From Psococerastis gibbosa (lineage: Eukaryota > Arthropoda > Insecta > Psocodea > Psocidae): a stretch of DNA of 64,000 bases. The stretch is from positions 32,087,047 through 32,151,046 of the forward strand of contig OZ020489.1 in assembly GCA_963971405.1 (NCBI GenBank), given 5' to 3'. This document shows positions 1 through 11,800 of this stretch, in pieces. The translations under genes were made by a program, and so were the position numbers. A model generated the notes under the pieces. That model was not told the DNA's origin and did not search any database. It saw nothing but the letters and a program-made list of their open reading frames with translations. Positions within the stretch are counted from its first letter, which is position 1. Each line of letters opens with the position of its first letter.

Positions 1-173
1 TGTTAAGTACAAACATTTTAATAGATTTCTATAAAAAGAAAATTTCTAATTTCCGTCAATGTCATTTGCATTCTGCAATGCGAGGTCAATGGAACCGCCA
101 CCTAAGTCTTGAATGTCTGCTACCACGTCACCGTTTTTGGAAATAGCCCTAGCCGGTCGATGGAATGGGCGCC
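1..173. mobile_element. right half of a composite MITE (window edge)
   Basis: It matches the right half of 23215-23592, ending GGAATGGGCGCC and TTA (174-176). The left half lies outside the window. Confidence 0.75.
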
Positions 174-423
174 TTAATAAAATGCTCCACAAACATTTCC
201 AGCCATAGAATTAGAAAATTGTGAAGTGTTGATTAATTATGGCTTAGTCTGTTCTGCTAGCATTGTGTTATGAATTCCCACGCTTCGGCTTGTATTGAAA
301 AAGTTTAAAACTGTAGCGTTAATTCGCTACGCCACTGGGAGTCCTTTGATTTGATGGGTGACTTGTCAATTGGACAGGTGCTAATGGCCCAAATACATTT
401 TCCTATCCTAGAAAGACAGAGTC

Positions 424-592
424 AGGACATGTAGAGTTGTGGAACGGGCTCCAACTTTCATCCGAAAGGTTGTTGGTTCGAGTCTCACACTTGCTGTATT
501 TTCTGGCCATGATTCGGAGGGCCTGTAAAGCAGGCGGTCCCGGGCTATCCTAGTTGAGGGTAAGAGAGCCCTAACTCCACTAGGTTCGATAG
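424..592 (+). mobile_element. SINE-B copy (tRNA-derived)
   Basis: aggacatgtagagttgtgg, then ggttgttggttcgagtctc: spaced like A and B boxes of RNA polymerase III promoters. Body contains aagcaggcggtcccgggc. Confidence 0.75.
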
Positions 593-835
593 GATGACAT
601 TTGGAAATCTTTTATTATTATATTTTTATAAAGAAGTGTTCCTAACGTCATCCTATCGTTTTCGGGTGGAAAAATATGCCGAACAATAATATTTGTAGTG
701 TGCCTCACCTCTCTGTTCAATTAACATAGGGAGGTGACTGGAGCCCTGAGGTGAGAAGGCATAACAGGAATATTATTGTCGCTTATATTTTTTTCAATGG
801 CTGCTCCAACAGTACTAAACTGGTTTTTCGATATT

Positions 836-985
836 TTTTTGCTCGAATACCACACTTGCTACATTTTCTGGCCATGATTCGGAGGGCATGTAAAGCAGGC
901 GGTCCCGGGTCTTCCTAGTTGAGTGTAAGAGAGGGCTTTATAGCCCCAACTTCGCTAGGTTGGCTACGTAATAGAACAAAAAAGT
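836..985 (+). mobile_element. SINE-B copy, 5'-truncated
   Basis: Starts at the B-box region (ctcgaataccacacttgct) and continues to taggttggctacgtaataga. Confidence 0.65.
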
Positions 986-1549
986 CAATATTTCTTTATT
1001 TTTTGCACATGGCAAAGTTCTTTCTGTGTGTATGTAAAAACATTCATAAATGCCATAAAATTCACAGTGTGTTACAGTACAGCACGTATACTGTATAGGC
1101 ACCTGAAAGTAGTGGTCGATTTTGCGGTAGAAAACAATTATTTCAACAGAGTGCTGATGTGATGTAAAGCTTTTAATAACTATTGAGCCCCGAGGTTTTC
1201 AAATTTTCCTCGTTTCCACCCGGCTGTGGGCGTAAATGAGCTTAGGTGTAGAAAATTACCTTTTAATCTCTTTCCTATGCACAACGTGACAGGTACTTAT
1301 ACCCTCGGATTTATATCCCCTTTTCGGATTATTCGTAGCAAGTTTCGCTTTAATTATATTTACTCATCATAAATTTGTTAATACTTAGTTTCCATTCATT
1401 TTTCAAGGAAATAATTAGAAAATGTAGAAGCTCTTGCGGATATGTGCAGTATAGTAAATTTTACATTTTTCGAGCGAAGTAGAAGTAAATGGTCATCAGG
1501 ATTTTGTAAAATTTTAATTTTGTTTTTGTTGTTTCCAACGCCTGCTTTC

Positions 1550-1897
1550 AGCATTTCTGCTTTAAGCAACCCTCTCAGCCTGGCGGGGGAGTGAGTGTTT
1601 GTTAACTTAAGGCACCCTAAGGGCAGACTTTTACCTCGGGGGAAAGGGGAGTTGACTGACAGGGTGGACCTCCTGATTATAGTGGATTCCGAACCACTTG
1701 GGGAACATGGTAAAGTCACACGATTAAATCGGAGGTGACCAGGACTCGACACCCACGTAGACTGACTGGTATAGTCTCAGCGCGTTATCATGTCCCACCA
1801 TGCTCCCCTGCCAACGTTGTGCGCACTACCAAGTTTGCCGCAGCTAGAAACATGCGCTGCTCTCATGGATTCAACTTGGCAAGGCCGTTGGTAAAAC
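1550..1897 (-). mobile_element. SINE-D-like repeat copy
   Basis: Carries ctcctgattatagtggattc and aatcggaggtgaccaggact, in opposite orientation to the copy at 3101-3440. Confidence 0.65.
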
Positions 1898-2097
1898 AAA
1901 ATTTAATTGCGGTATAACAGTTCTATTGAATGTGTACTTAAGACGATTGGCCCAATCATTGAGATTACTGGCTGTCGGTTAGTATTTGGGACGATCAAAT
2001 TTTGGCTTTTTTCACATTTAAAAAAATCTAGTCAATAAATGCCGGCAGTTTATAAACTCGACTTAAATGGGTCGACTGTCCAGGCCACTATTCATAA

Positions 2098-2488
2098 GGC
2101 GCGGTTTCCACCGACCCCTAAGTGCAAAATACACATACGGTGACGTGGTAGCAGACATTCAAGACTTAGGCGGGGTTTCCGACGACCTCTCATTGCAGAA
2201 TACACATGACATTGACGGAAATTTGAATTTTTCTTTTTATAGAAAGCTATTAAAATGTTTGTACTTAACATACCCCATGACGCCATTTTTTAATTTTAGT
2301 TTGTTTGTGATTTTACTCTATGATCATTGATCAATTTTAACTATGGCATAGAGTAAAACAGAAATTTCTGTCAATGTCATTTGCATTCTGTAATGAGAGG
2401 TCGGTGGAAACCCCGCTTTTATTAATGATATCCGCTACCACGTCACCGTATGTGTATTTTGCACTTAGAGGTCGGTGGAAACCGCGCC
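2098..2488. mobile_element. composite PIF/Harbinger-like MITE, copy A
   Basis: Outer ends GGCGCGGTTTCCACCGACC and its complement are flanked by TAA (2095-2097, 2489-2491). Inside lies a second inverted pair (GGCGGGGTTTCC...GGAAACCCCGC) with the centre gatcattgatcaatttt. The stem word gacgtggtagcagacatt occurs on both sides. Confidence 0.8.
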
Positions 2489-3100
2489 TAAAAGCCCGGT
2501 TCAGTTGCAGAGCGCAGTGTACTAGTAGCCTCATATTGATGTTTCATTGGCGTAGTGATTAACTTTTCTGTGGGGGTCAAGAAATGTTGTGTCCAGCCTT
2601 GAACCCGCCCATATACCCGCGGGCTCCCGTGGAAAACTGCCACAGGTACCTACATATACCGTAGGTGCTGCAATCTAATACCTACGTATCTGCCTATTAA
2701 TATTGCCAATTTTTATGGACGTGAACTCAAGAAGACACCGGTGATTCCCAAACTGAGAGCTATGATCCAGTGTGGAGCCATCTGCGTTCAATAGGGAGTC
2801 GTAGGCCCAAGTAAGAAATGCAAAATAAAATGTTTAAAAAAATACAGTCAGTAAAAAAAGTTAGGAGGATGGCGCGTTGCTAACCACAACATTCCATATA
2901 GAGCAGTTGTCAAATATTGTACGTTGCTGTTTCATTACCTGCCTCTCTTCTGTCCGGGTTGCGTTGAGTCACTCTGTACTTGGATAATGATGTCACAGAG
3001 TCGTTTGGACCGTCATCTTGCCTAATGCTTATGGTCAGTGCAGCGGCATTTCCTTCTGATTTGATTCATCACGTTTACCTTTTGCTGCACCCTGACTAAC

Positions 3101-3440
3101 GGCCATACCAAGTTGAATCCATCAGAACAGAGCCTGTTGAAAAATGAAGCAAACTTGTTAGTGTGCACAGCGTTGGCAGGGGAACATGGTGAGACATGAT
3201 AACGCGCTGAGGCTAACAGTCAGTCGAAGTGCATGTAGAGTTCTGGTCACCTCCGAATTAATCGTGTGACTTGACTATGTTCCTCAAGTGGTTCAGAATC
3301 CACTATAATCAGGAGGTCCACCCTGTCAGTCAACTCCTCTTTTCCCTGAGGTGAAGGAGTCTGCCCCCAGGGTGACTCAAGTTAATAAACAGACTCACTC
3401 CCCCGCCAAGCTGACAGCAGAAATGCTGAAAGGAGGCGTT
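3101..3440 (+). mobile_element. SINE-D-like repeat copy
   Basis: ggccataccaagttgaatcc, ggtcacctccgaattaatcg and actataatcaggaggtccac mark the family. Confidence 0.65.
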
Positions 3441-4229
3441 TGAAAACAAGCAAAAAGAACACCCTTGCTGATTTTTTGAACTTAATACAGATGATGTTCA
3501 ATTAATAAACGCGAAAAATTAGAATGATGTCATAGTCAAGACCAATCGCATACATTAACGATGGAAAGCAAACTTTCGTGTTTGCGTAAAGACCAGATAA
3601 GAGAATTGAGATTTTAAATGCACGTTCCGTGTCAATATTTTTTTTGTCCCTTTTCCTAGAAATATTGTGTATTTGCAGTTTTTGCAATGATGAATGAAAC
3701 CCTTTGTAATAGGATGAATACTATCTATTTGTAAAGGTTAATGGCAATGGTGTAATACTATTTAACAAAGGTTTAGTTGGACTTATATTGCCTGTTGTGT
3801 TAATAGTCATTGGAGGCATGGATCTCATGGTCATTGAACAGTAAGGGCGGAGCCCATTGTCAGTTTTGGATTAAAAAAAATACTTTTTGAAGAAATTATG
3901 GATGATTCATGCCCTATTACATACCCTGCCATTATTACTGTGTTGTATTATTGTATATTGGTCTGCTCGTGCTTGACTATGCAATTGTCCCATAGATCAA
4001 TTCAGTGCTTTGGTATTGATAAATGAATAATAATAATAAATATAATAATAAATAAATTTGGTATTGATAAATAACAAAGCATGTAAGAGTTCACTCGTGC
4101 TGGTTCTTAATTTGGCGAAGCAGATCATTAGTAATCTACCTACACATGCTTCTGTGTATTTTGAGCCCTTTCACTTACACATGGTATGTTCGAAGGCTAT
4201 GATATGCAAACTGATACAATTATTTAACT

Positions 4230-5085
4230 TTTTGCTTTCCAATTTATACGTAGTATAAGGAAAGCTTTGTGATGGTCGAAATTTTCGATTCCGAGATTTC
4301 AACGGATTTACACGTTTTGAGGTCTCAGGAACCAAAAAAGTGCTTTTTACGAAATGTCTGTCTGTCTGTATGTCTGTCTGTCTGTGCGTCGATTTCCGGG
4401 CAAACTACTCGGTCGATTATGATGAAATTTGGCATGTAGGTTCACAAAAATTATACCTCGAGACCATTTTTTTTATTTTGGGCTAACTCAATTTGGGGGG
4501 TTTTCTTCTCAAAAAACTAAAAAAAAACGTCTAATAAAATTATTTCCCAAAAACGGCTCCAACGATTTCTTTTAAATTCACATATATTGTAGTTGTTGTT
4601 AATGTTGATAAAATTGCGGGGGGTCACTTGCCCCTTGATAGTTTGCTTCTGGGGGTAAAAAAATAAAAATAACTAAATTTTAATGAAAAATGACTAAAAA
4701 ATAATTTTTCTGCGACACCTTTCTATCGATGATTTCTACCTTCAGGTACGTTTTAGGTGTTAAATTGAGTAACGAAACCGGATAGGTTACTTTCCCAAAA
4801 AAGAATTTGGTTTTGTACAAAAAAATGTTTTTTGAAAAAATGATAGAAAATTCACATTCAAATGCATTGCGTGCCCTGCCAGTATTGCTGTGTAGTAATT
4901 TGTTGGTCTGTCCTATCTAGAATTTACCTCACCACCAGTGACGAGTGACGTCAGGTGGACTACCCCCCCCCCCCCCCCCAGATATCGGAAAATTATTTAC
5001 CATGAAATTACTCATTTTCTCTATATACTAATTTTGATAAATTGGAAAGCATGTTCGAGTAAACTCGGACCGGTTCTTTTATGCG
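4230..5085 (+). repeat. GTCT-containing interspersed repeat, copy 1
   Basis: Contains a (GTCT)n tract (4361-4384), cgatttccgggcaaactact and gatgaaatttggcatgtagg. GCTTTCCAATTTA (4234-4246) and its complement (5038-5050) bound the conserved part, but similarity continues to about 5085. A degraded extra copy of the right part lies at 3870-4110. Confidence 0.75.
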
Positions 5086-5486
5086 TCATTAATGCCTTGT
5101 ATTATTTTTTATTTTTTTGAATATCTAAATTTATTACTGGGATCATTCGTCCTCTTCATTAAGAGACAATCAGAGGGGAAAGGCTTTACAAGTGTAAAGT
5201 CCACATATCTCCTAACAAATCCCCTCCATAATGGGTTACTTGTAACAGTGGGCCGAAAGGCCCAAAATTCGCCCATATGGAAAATAAAGACAATTTTCTT
5301 TCTTTCGTTCTTTCCATTTGCTGCTGAGTCTCCGAGATCTTAGAAGTCTACGCAGTGCCACTGATGAAGACCGCAGATGTTGACGAAACTTTTGGAAGCC
5401 TTTCATCCCGGATTCTACTGTTTTATGAAGTAATGTGTTTCCAGTAGATACACCTAAAGTATAACAAATAATTCTTCTTGTTACAG

Positions 5487-5834
5487 CTTCAGCATCAGGA
5501 TCAGTGATGCGCGAGAATCACGCAAGGGCGGGACCACCGCCAGAAGAGGGGCCCACCACACGTTCGGTACCAGGCACCCTAAGGCCCCAGGACACGCAGG
5601 TCATGATACTGCGTCAAGATGAATACGAGTCCAGGGGACAGTACTACGACGAAGGCACATCGCGGTCACTAGCTGGCACTCTGAGGCCACATGACACACA
5701 GGCCGTAATACTGAGGCAGAACGAGTACGAACCCCGAGGCCAGTACTACGAACGAGGCAAGAGTCCGCACCGAAGTCCGACTGGGGTGGGCGGTTACCAG
5801 CAGTGGCAGGACGGATACGCACCTTATCCTGAAG
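5487..5834 (+). CDS. PLEKHA-like exon 1 of window: duplicated Tyr/Arg-rich linker
   Basis: The acceptor TTGTTACAG precedes 5487 and the donor GTACTT follows 5834. The exon starts in the middle of a codon, so at least one more exon lies upstream. It holds two imperfect tandem copies of about 32 residues. Each contains GTLRPxDTQ, then ILRQxEYE and RGQYY. The start codon at 5507 is internal and should not be taken as the gene start. Confidence 0.8.
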
Positions 5835-8800
5835 GTACTTTGAGATTAGTTATGTATAGTATACCCTTGCCTTAAACTCGCTCCTGTCGTTATCAGACAA
5901 TCGGAGTGAAAAATCAACACAGTTATCTGCTTCCAAGGGGAGGGGAATGCCGATCACCTATTCAGCTGCACTGGCATCGAAGTAGAAAACCGATCTGAGA
6001 CACAGGAGGGATTGGCTCAGCTCTACTACGCGGCACGGCGTCAAATGGCCTACCAGCCAAGGACGGGCGTTTGCTGAAGAAGAAGAAGACACAGTTATTT
6101 GATTTGCTTAAAAAATTGATAGTGTGGGTGTCCAGCGGAAGGTTTTCTATAATTCTATATTTCCATGTAGTCGATCTATCGCCAAAAGCGGTCGCTTTTA
6201 ATTAATTTTAGAAATACTTGATGAAGTTGATTGTAAATGAGCACACACAATTGTTAGTTCCTAAATACACACATTCCATTGAAAGCATAAGATATCAAGA
6301 ATTGTAAACTGTTAAAACTCTGCTTCTAGACCTAGGCTAGGCACTCTTAAGTGTAAATTAAGTTAAGAGGAAAAAATTGAAATTCTGGCCATGCATTTTT
6401 CGTAACTCCCAAAAGAAGTAATTCATTTACTGCCATTCCCCCCTTTGATTTGGTTTCCAAGTGTAGCAAACCTAACTAAAAAGAATGATGTTAATTGCAT
6501 GAAAGTGGCGTATTCTTAAGCCCTTAAGGGTTCCAACCTCACTAATTGAATTAGTGGTTGCTTAGAAGATCCTCTCTAAAGTCCGGGAACATTGTGCTCG
6601 TATACATCTTTGCACTGCTCCTCATCCACCTTAACTAACCGTTAAATACGAGTATTTTCCATTTTGGTATGGAAACTAAATTTTGTGATGTTCTGTCTTA
6701 GTCTAATATAGTATAATCAAAATAATGAAAACACACAATAGGACAAATTTTTTTGTCTTTGTAAAAAGGTGCAGTGATCAGCATGTCACCCTGGTAAGGT
6801 GAAGACTCGAGGTCGAATCCCTTTTCCGTCCATTTTTCCATGTCTTTCTTTCTATAAAAGTTCTTTCTATAAAAGTTGTCTATGAGGCAATCCGCTTGCT
6901 GCCTAGTGAGGAGGTATAAATTGTAAATTCACAAGTGTATATCTACCGTACACGTTTTTTTTTTTTTTTTTTAATTAGAAATTGGGCATTCTTTACGATT
7001 TTTAATTACCTATTTCGATTCAATCTCATAGACACATGTTCGTAGTCGAGAATAGTTTCAAGTTGATGTTATAGTTATGAGGGATACCTAATAAAAAAAA
7101 ATACAATTTCTTGAGCGATGGAGCCTTATGATTGAAATTTCATGGTGCGGGGCCCAAGCGTGTCATACCTACTCAGCGTGACGCGCCGTGATTGTATATT
7201 GTAATACAGTAGGTACTCGTACATAGTAATACATTTTCTGCACTTCCGGCCGCATTGTAGCATAGCCTAAACAGTGATGGACAGTACCCGCCCTCTGGGT
7301 GGTGAACCACGTGTCTTTGACCCCTGTCCACAGGCTAAATTATAGGCTATTGTAAATTGTTTGTGAACCTAGTAGAGCAAAACGGTCGCCATTTAGTGGT
7401 TAAACTAAAGGTCTATAAAGGAGAGATGGGAGATAGGGCATTCGAGTGCGCCAAAATTTGTTTTGTAATCCTGGGGCCACCTAGAACGTTTTTTCAATGG
7501 CTGGTCATCAGGCGCGGATCTAGAATGAGACCAAGGAGGGGGCTGAGATTAAATACTTTTTTTTTTTACATAGGGCTGAAATATTGGGGTTTTACGCATT
7601 TTCAGAGGTATAAGGGTTCTATATTGTAGGTAATTAATACAATCGAGCACAAGGGGGTCTGGGGGTCTCCCCCGTGAGAAAATTTGTGAAAAATAGGACT
7701 GAAATAGTGGAGTTTTACGCATTTTGAGGAACCTAATGGGGGGGGGGGCTAGCCAGATCCGCGCCTGCTGGTCATAGGAGACATGGCGATTTGCTCCAGA
7801 AATTAATAGAACTCTAGGTTAAACTTTAGCCATCCCGTTATTTCTTTTCCTTCAGGCTCTATTGCTTTTGATGGGCTTTTGGCCTGCTCGATAGCACTCT
7901 CCAGCCATCTCCGTTTTGCACAACGCTTCACCACCGACGGACTGGCGGAGGTCAGTTTCTAATTAGTCCTTCCAGTGGTTTGGGTCAACCTTACTTTGTA
8001 CATTTTGCTCAGCATATAGTCTTCTTACATTCTTACAGCGTTTTCCGCACTGTCTTCTCCATCGAGGAAAGCGTCCATTTAGGCATTGTTCCTTCTATAC
8101 GCCACTATACATATAATATATTCTGTATGAATGTAGTTAACAAAATTATATTTCAATTAAACTATCGTTGATATGTACAGTTAGGTGTAAGAGAGGGCCA
8201 TAATTTTTTTTCAATAAAGACATTATTATTATTACATTTTCGTACCGGTGTTCATAGATTCTCTTTATTCATCCCGTATCTTGATTCTTCAAATGGCAAT
8301 TGTACAATGATTCTAGGGGGGATTCCCTGCTGACCAAGTTACATTTTATATATGGATTCTTTACCATTCAGTTTATTTTATTGTGAGAGTTTCCTTACTT
8401 GGGGATGTAGGCATTGAAAGATAACCGTGGGGACAGTGGCGTAGCCAGGGGGGGTGTCCAAAAAAAATAGCAAAATGGCAAATTTTTTAGATATTGATAA
8501 AAAAAAATCGTAAAACCTAAACATTATTAGAATACGTTATAAGCCGTATATATACATCAAAATGTGTAAAACTCCACAATTTCAGGCCGATTTTTTAAAA
8601 AATCTTCCCGGGGGAGACCCCCGAGCCCTATGGCCTCTGGGTGGGGAAATTGAGATCATGCCCCTAATTAGAAGATGCGTACATCCATGAGAACGGCTTT
8701 CCTCTTTTCCACTATTTTACGAAATTACGGGGGGGAAGCGCCAAATGAAACACCACCCCATTCGAAAACCTATCGTAAGCGGGCAAACTTTATGAAAACT

Positions 8801-11800
8801 GGACCTCCCCCCCAAAAAAAAAACAATTCTGGTAAAAATTACGTTTGGAAGTACGCTTTCAGAACAACCACGGCCTATCATCCCGGATTCTACTGTTTCG
8901 TCAAATATTACCTAAGGTTTTCATATCAACAGTTTCTAACGAGGGATTGCAACCGACACCATTAACAAATGATAGAGTAGGCTGGCATTGGTCGAATCAT
9001 GCCCGTGAATAATGGTAGGCTTACCGATTTCTTTGGTTTGTGGCCTCTGGGTTTAGCCGGCTCAATTGACCGAATTGACGATGGATCGGTGATTAACTCC
9101 CGTGCTCAAATCTATTAGCCTAACTTGGTCATTCTCTTGCCCAAATGAGAACAGTGCCAATATTAAATGTTTTTTTCTTTTGCAGGCCGGGAACTCAACG
9201 GTTTTCAAGACCATAGGCGACCGCTAGCCGACTACAACTTAGATCATCGGTTGGTCCCTCAGAGGCATCCGTATACCAAGCAGCCTTTGCCTGTCGGAGG
9301 CACTCTACCTACGGTTAAGGTTGCGCACGCGCCTAGCTCTACAACGGCTAATGGCGGACGAAGTGTGGGCACTTTACCTCTGGCTAAGAGCTCTTCTTCG
9401 TCCCGTGTACCTTATGGGCATCCACACGCTAGGGAATACCAACAGCCTGGGAAGAGGGTAAGCATGAGTGGTTGTGTATGTTAGATATAGCCTATCAGCA
9501 GCTGTAGCACGGACACAAAAGGTGGAAATAACCCAATGTTTTTTTTTATTTTAAGTTTGAGGCCTCGAAAAATCGTCAAGTTCCATTCGCTTAGGTTTAG
9601 CATAACGTAACAATGGACTGAAATCAGTTGCGCTAACAATTTACCCTTAACCCCGGAGGTCTTCGATGGCATAGTGGTAGCTTGCTCTTACTTGTGCGAA
9701 TCTCTACACATCATGCGTTCGGTGACCTGTCGTAACTCAACACAGGCATTACCTACAGAGGCGACTGAAAAGGTTATTCGGATGCATTCATTGAATTGTT
9801 TGTATGCGAATAATTTTTTTTTTAAAATATAAAAAAAAGAATTTCATTAGTTCCTCTATGGCGCTGGGTGGTGAAGAAAAAACAGGAGCAGCTCCTCTAT
9901 GTGGTGGAGATGAGGTTGTTGCGCTGGGCAGCTGGAGTAACCCTGGCAGACAGTCGAAGAAACGACCAGATCAGAGGTGAGTTGAAAACTGCTGACATCA
10001 CTCACAAGGGAAAAACACCTGCTATGGCATGGGCATGTCCAAAGGCGAGGTGGAACTCTTCTTCTGAAAAGGATTAAGGAGATTACGGTCCCTGGAAACA
10101 GGAGAAGGGGAATGCTGAAAATGATGCTGCGGAGAACCAGATCCAGACAGATATGGAAGAATTAACACTCACACCTATACAGAGGGCTGTGGACGAGCTA
10201 ATCCCGTGCCGCCGAGTCCCCGTAGGGGATAAGGCGCATAAAAAGTCAGTACCTTCTTGTAGTAAGTTAGGTTTATTTAGTACTGACCCCAGGTATAACA
10301 ACCTTTTGTGTTCGTGCCACGGCTGCAGGTTGAGCAATAGAGGGACATTTGCAACTTTTTATATTAATAACATTATTATTTTGTAAGGAGCCGCAGCAGC
10401 AGCCGAATGGGCCGTGGGCTTTAGACGTCTCAGCCGGAGAATTGTTGGGTAGGACTCACGAAGAATTGGTGCTCCTTCTTATACAACTTCGTCGGCAGTC
10501 CGCTGGTGTCTGCAAGGCCATGGAAGCTTGCCATATTGAAATTGAGGCCCAGGTTCGATGATTATTCTGCGAGTGGTGTCGGATCGAGTTGCTGTTGAGA
10601 TAACCAATGCTTAGGCGCGTATTCCACCTACGTCAATAGTCAATAGTAAATGTGGTATTGACGTGGTAGCATACTTTAAAGACAGTCTAAAAATGACTGT
10701 TGCCACGTCAATACCATATTTACTATTGACTATTGACGTATGTGAAATATGTGCCTTATGACCGAATGTCTTGAATACAATCTATTAGTGAATTCGATAG
10801 CCGAGTACATATTTCTAAGGCGCGGTTTCCACCGACCTCTAAGTGCAAAATACACATATGGTGACGTGGTAGCAGACATTCAAGACTTAGGTGGCGTTTC
10901 CACCGACCTCGCATTGCAGAATGCAAATGACAGTGACGGAAATTAGAATTTTTCTTTCTATAGAAATCTATTAAAATGTTTGTACTTAACATATCCCATG
11001 ACGCCATTTTTTAATTTTAGTTTGTTTGTTTGTGATTTTACTCTATGATCATTGATCAATTTTAACTATAGCATAGAGTAAAACAAAAATTTCCGTCAAT
11101 GTCATTTGCATTCTGCAATGAGAGGTCGGTGGAAACCCCGCCTTTATTAATGATATCTGCTACCACGTCACCGTATTTGTATTTTGCACTTAGAGGCCGG
11201 TGGAAACCGCGCCTGAGCATTTTCTTGACAACCACAATGTAAGTTCGAGTCTTCGAAAAAATTTGAGTTGAAGAAGCGAAGTAGATTTTCTGGCCTACCT
11301 ATTCAAATCGGATTAAACTATAAATGCACAAAAATGTGTTTCCAAGCGTAGGTACTTCCAACAGTACCCAATAAACCAATTTCGATTGTTCAAAACGTTT
11401 TCGTTCATTTATATGACCGAATCCCCTATACTTTTGCTCGGCAAATTGACAAAGTGCTTGTCACCTCCGATTCTTGTGGATGGGAACATGATAAACCTGT
11501 ACAAATGAACGCTTTTGACTAACAAATTCTCATCGCTGCTTAACCTGCTTTCTGGGTGTTTTGGAGTTGTAGCTATTTATTCTTTGCTGTAGTAAAAAAT
11601 AGTTTTCAGCTTTAGGTCTGGTGTTGATTTTTGACGAATTTCTAACTACCTACTACAGTAGGTGCCGTAGAGCTCTCTGAAATTTTCCATACATTCATTG
11701 TATTCAGATATTAACTCTTTCAAAAGAAAGTGCTTTACGGCCTTCGATGGCATAGTGGTAGCTTATTCGCACTTGTGCGAGTCTCTACCCATCATGCGAT

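Larger units (their letters stand above)
1..5486. other. repeat-rich stretch upstream of the first visible exon
   Basis: I see no coding exon here. It is probably an intron of the PLEKHA-like gene, since exon 5487 begins mid-codon. It holds a partial MITE (1-173), two copies of SINE-B, an inverted pair of SINE-D copies, a complete composite MITE and a GTCT-containing repeat. Confidence 0.6.
5835..9185 (+). other. intron of PLEKHA-like gene
   Basis: It contains a short repeat fragment at 5345-5430 (before the exon) and one at 8850-8905, a tRNA-like stretch at 6768-6830, a complete hAT-like element (7509-7767) and the element starting at 8434. Nothing in it is supported as coding. Confidence 0.6.

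Noticed and set aside
424-592. tRNA gene
   Set aside because: A- and B-box-like words are present but no cloverleaf forms, and the unit is repeated with a SINE body.
4938-5120. proline-rich ORF
   Set aside because: It is a poly-C run inside the interspersed repeat.
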